From positions 107,024-171,023 of the forward strand of contig CALXUG010000003.1 in NCBI GenBank assembly GCA_944391625.1: 64,000 nt of DNA, in the 5' to 3' direction. Position 1 is the first letter of the stretch. Each line of letters starts with the position of its first letter. This document shows positions 63,929-64,000 of this stretch, piece by piece. The DNA is from an uncultured Clostridia bacterium (GTDB lineage Bacteria > Bacillota > Peptococcia > Peptococcales > Peptococcaceae). Position numbers and translations under genes: made by a program. Below the pieces are notes generated by a model. That model was not told the DNA's origin and did no database searches. It was given only the letters and a program-made list of their open reading frames with translations.

Positions 63929-64000
63929 CGATGCATTTTGATCTAAAATAGACCTGCGCCAATCTTCGGTTTTTTGCTCACAGACCAGACGACTTTAAAT

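Noticed and set aside
63655..63936. Second minus-strand frame overlapping the last hypothetical gene
   Set aside because: Its composition (many Trp, Met, Cys and Arg) is that of a shadow frame. The frame at 63617-63928 has normal protein composition.

Overview
The window is about 64 kb of a low-GC Bacillota chromosome from an anaerobic, probably spore-forming lineage. The evidence is a complete mraZ-to-ftsZ division/cell-wall cluster followed directly by spoIIGA and sigE, a class B PBP with PASTA repeats, a glycyl radical enzyme (anaerobic chemistry), DASS-type anion permeases and CydDC. Gene order and style fit Negativicutes or Clostridia; the sequence alone does not settle which. No rRNA, tRNA, CRISPR array or intact insertion sequence was seen.

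Region 1-4050 is a peptide-antibiotic type ABC transporter (two permeases, one ATPase, all minus strand) divergent from an OmpR-type two-component pair. Region 4165-9030 holds a flavin-binding stress protein, an orphan soluble histidine kinase coupled to a ferritin-like protein, a split ThrE/YjjPB-type exporter, a CBS-pair protein and a LysR regulator. Region 9057-11227 is a three-gene operon: a zinc-ribbon protein, an ABC ATPase without permease and a protein I do not recognise.

Region 11344-21985 is the most unusual part. Three intact alkaline-phosphatase-superfamily phosphohydrolases without signal peptides and one decayed copy are interleaved with two DASS permeases. Two of the enzyme genes share almost identical ends, an identical upstream block with a palindromic operator, and the same kind of hairpin before the transporter gene. 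An IS1182-like transposase remnant lies inside. This looks like an amplified import-then-hydrolyse system for an unknown anionic ester or phosphonate.

Region 22059-24144 is an operon of a membrane-anchored XRE regulator, a membrane protein, and a thioredoxin-like/phospholipase-A2-like fusion carrying Lys in place of the PLA2 calcium Asp; a Spo0A box lies in its promoter. A perfect parS site sits at 24386-24401. Then come pgeF, cydDC, an orphan LytTR regulator, sigE/spoIIGA and the division cluster from ftsZ (32407) back to mraZ (48673), all on the minus strand, with MraZ-type operator repeats upstream of mraZ.

On the plus strand, 49073-51675 carries a DUF5665 protein, lspA, an RluD-type pseudouridine synthase, pyrR and a small membrane protein. 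Region 51894-61259 is a probable sulfur module: two tandem CysL/selenium-associated type LysR regulators, a third LysR, two TauE/SafE family exporters, a DASS permease and an 837-residue glycyl radical enzyme whose residue pattern is compatible with a C-S (sulfite) lyase. The window closes with a PLP aminotransferase, a YfcE-type phosphodiesterase and a hypothetical protein.
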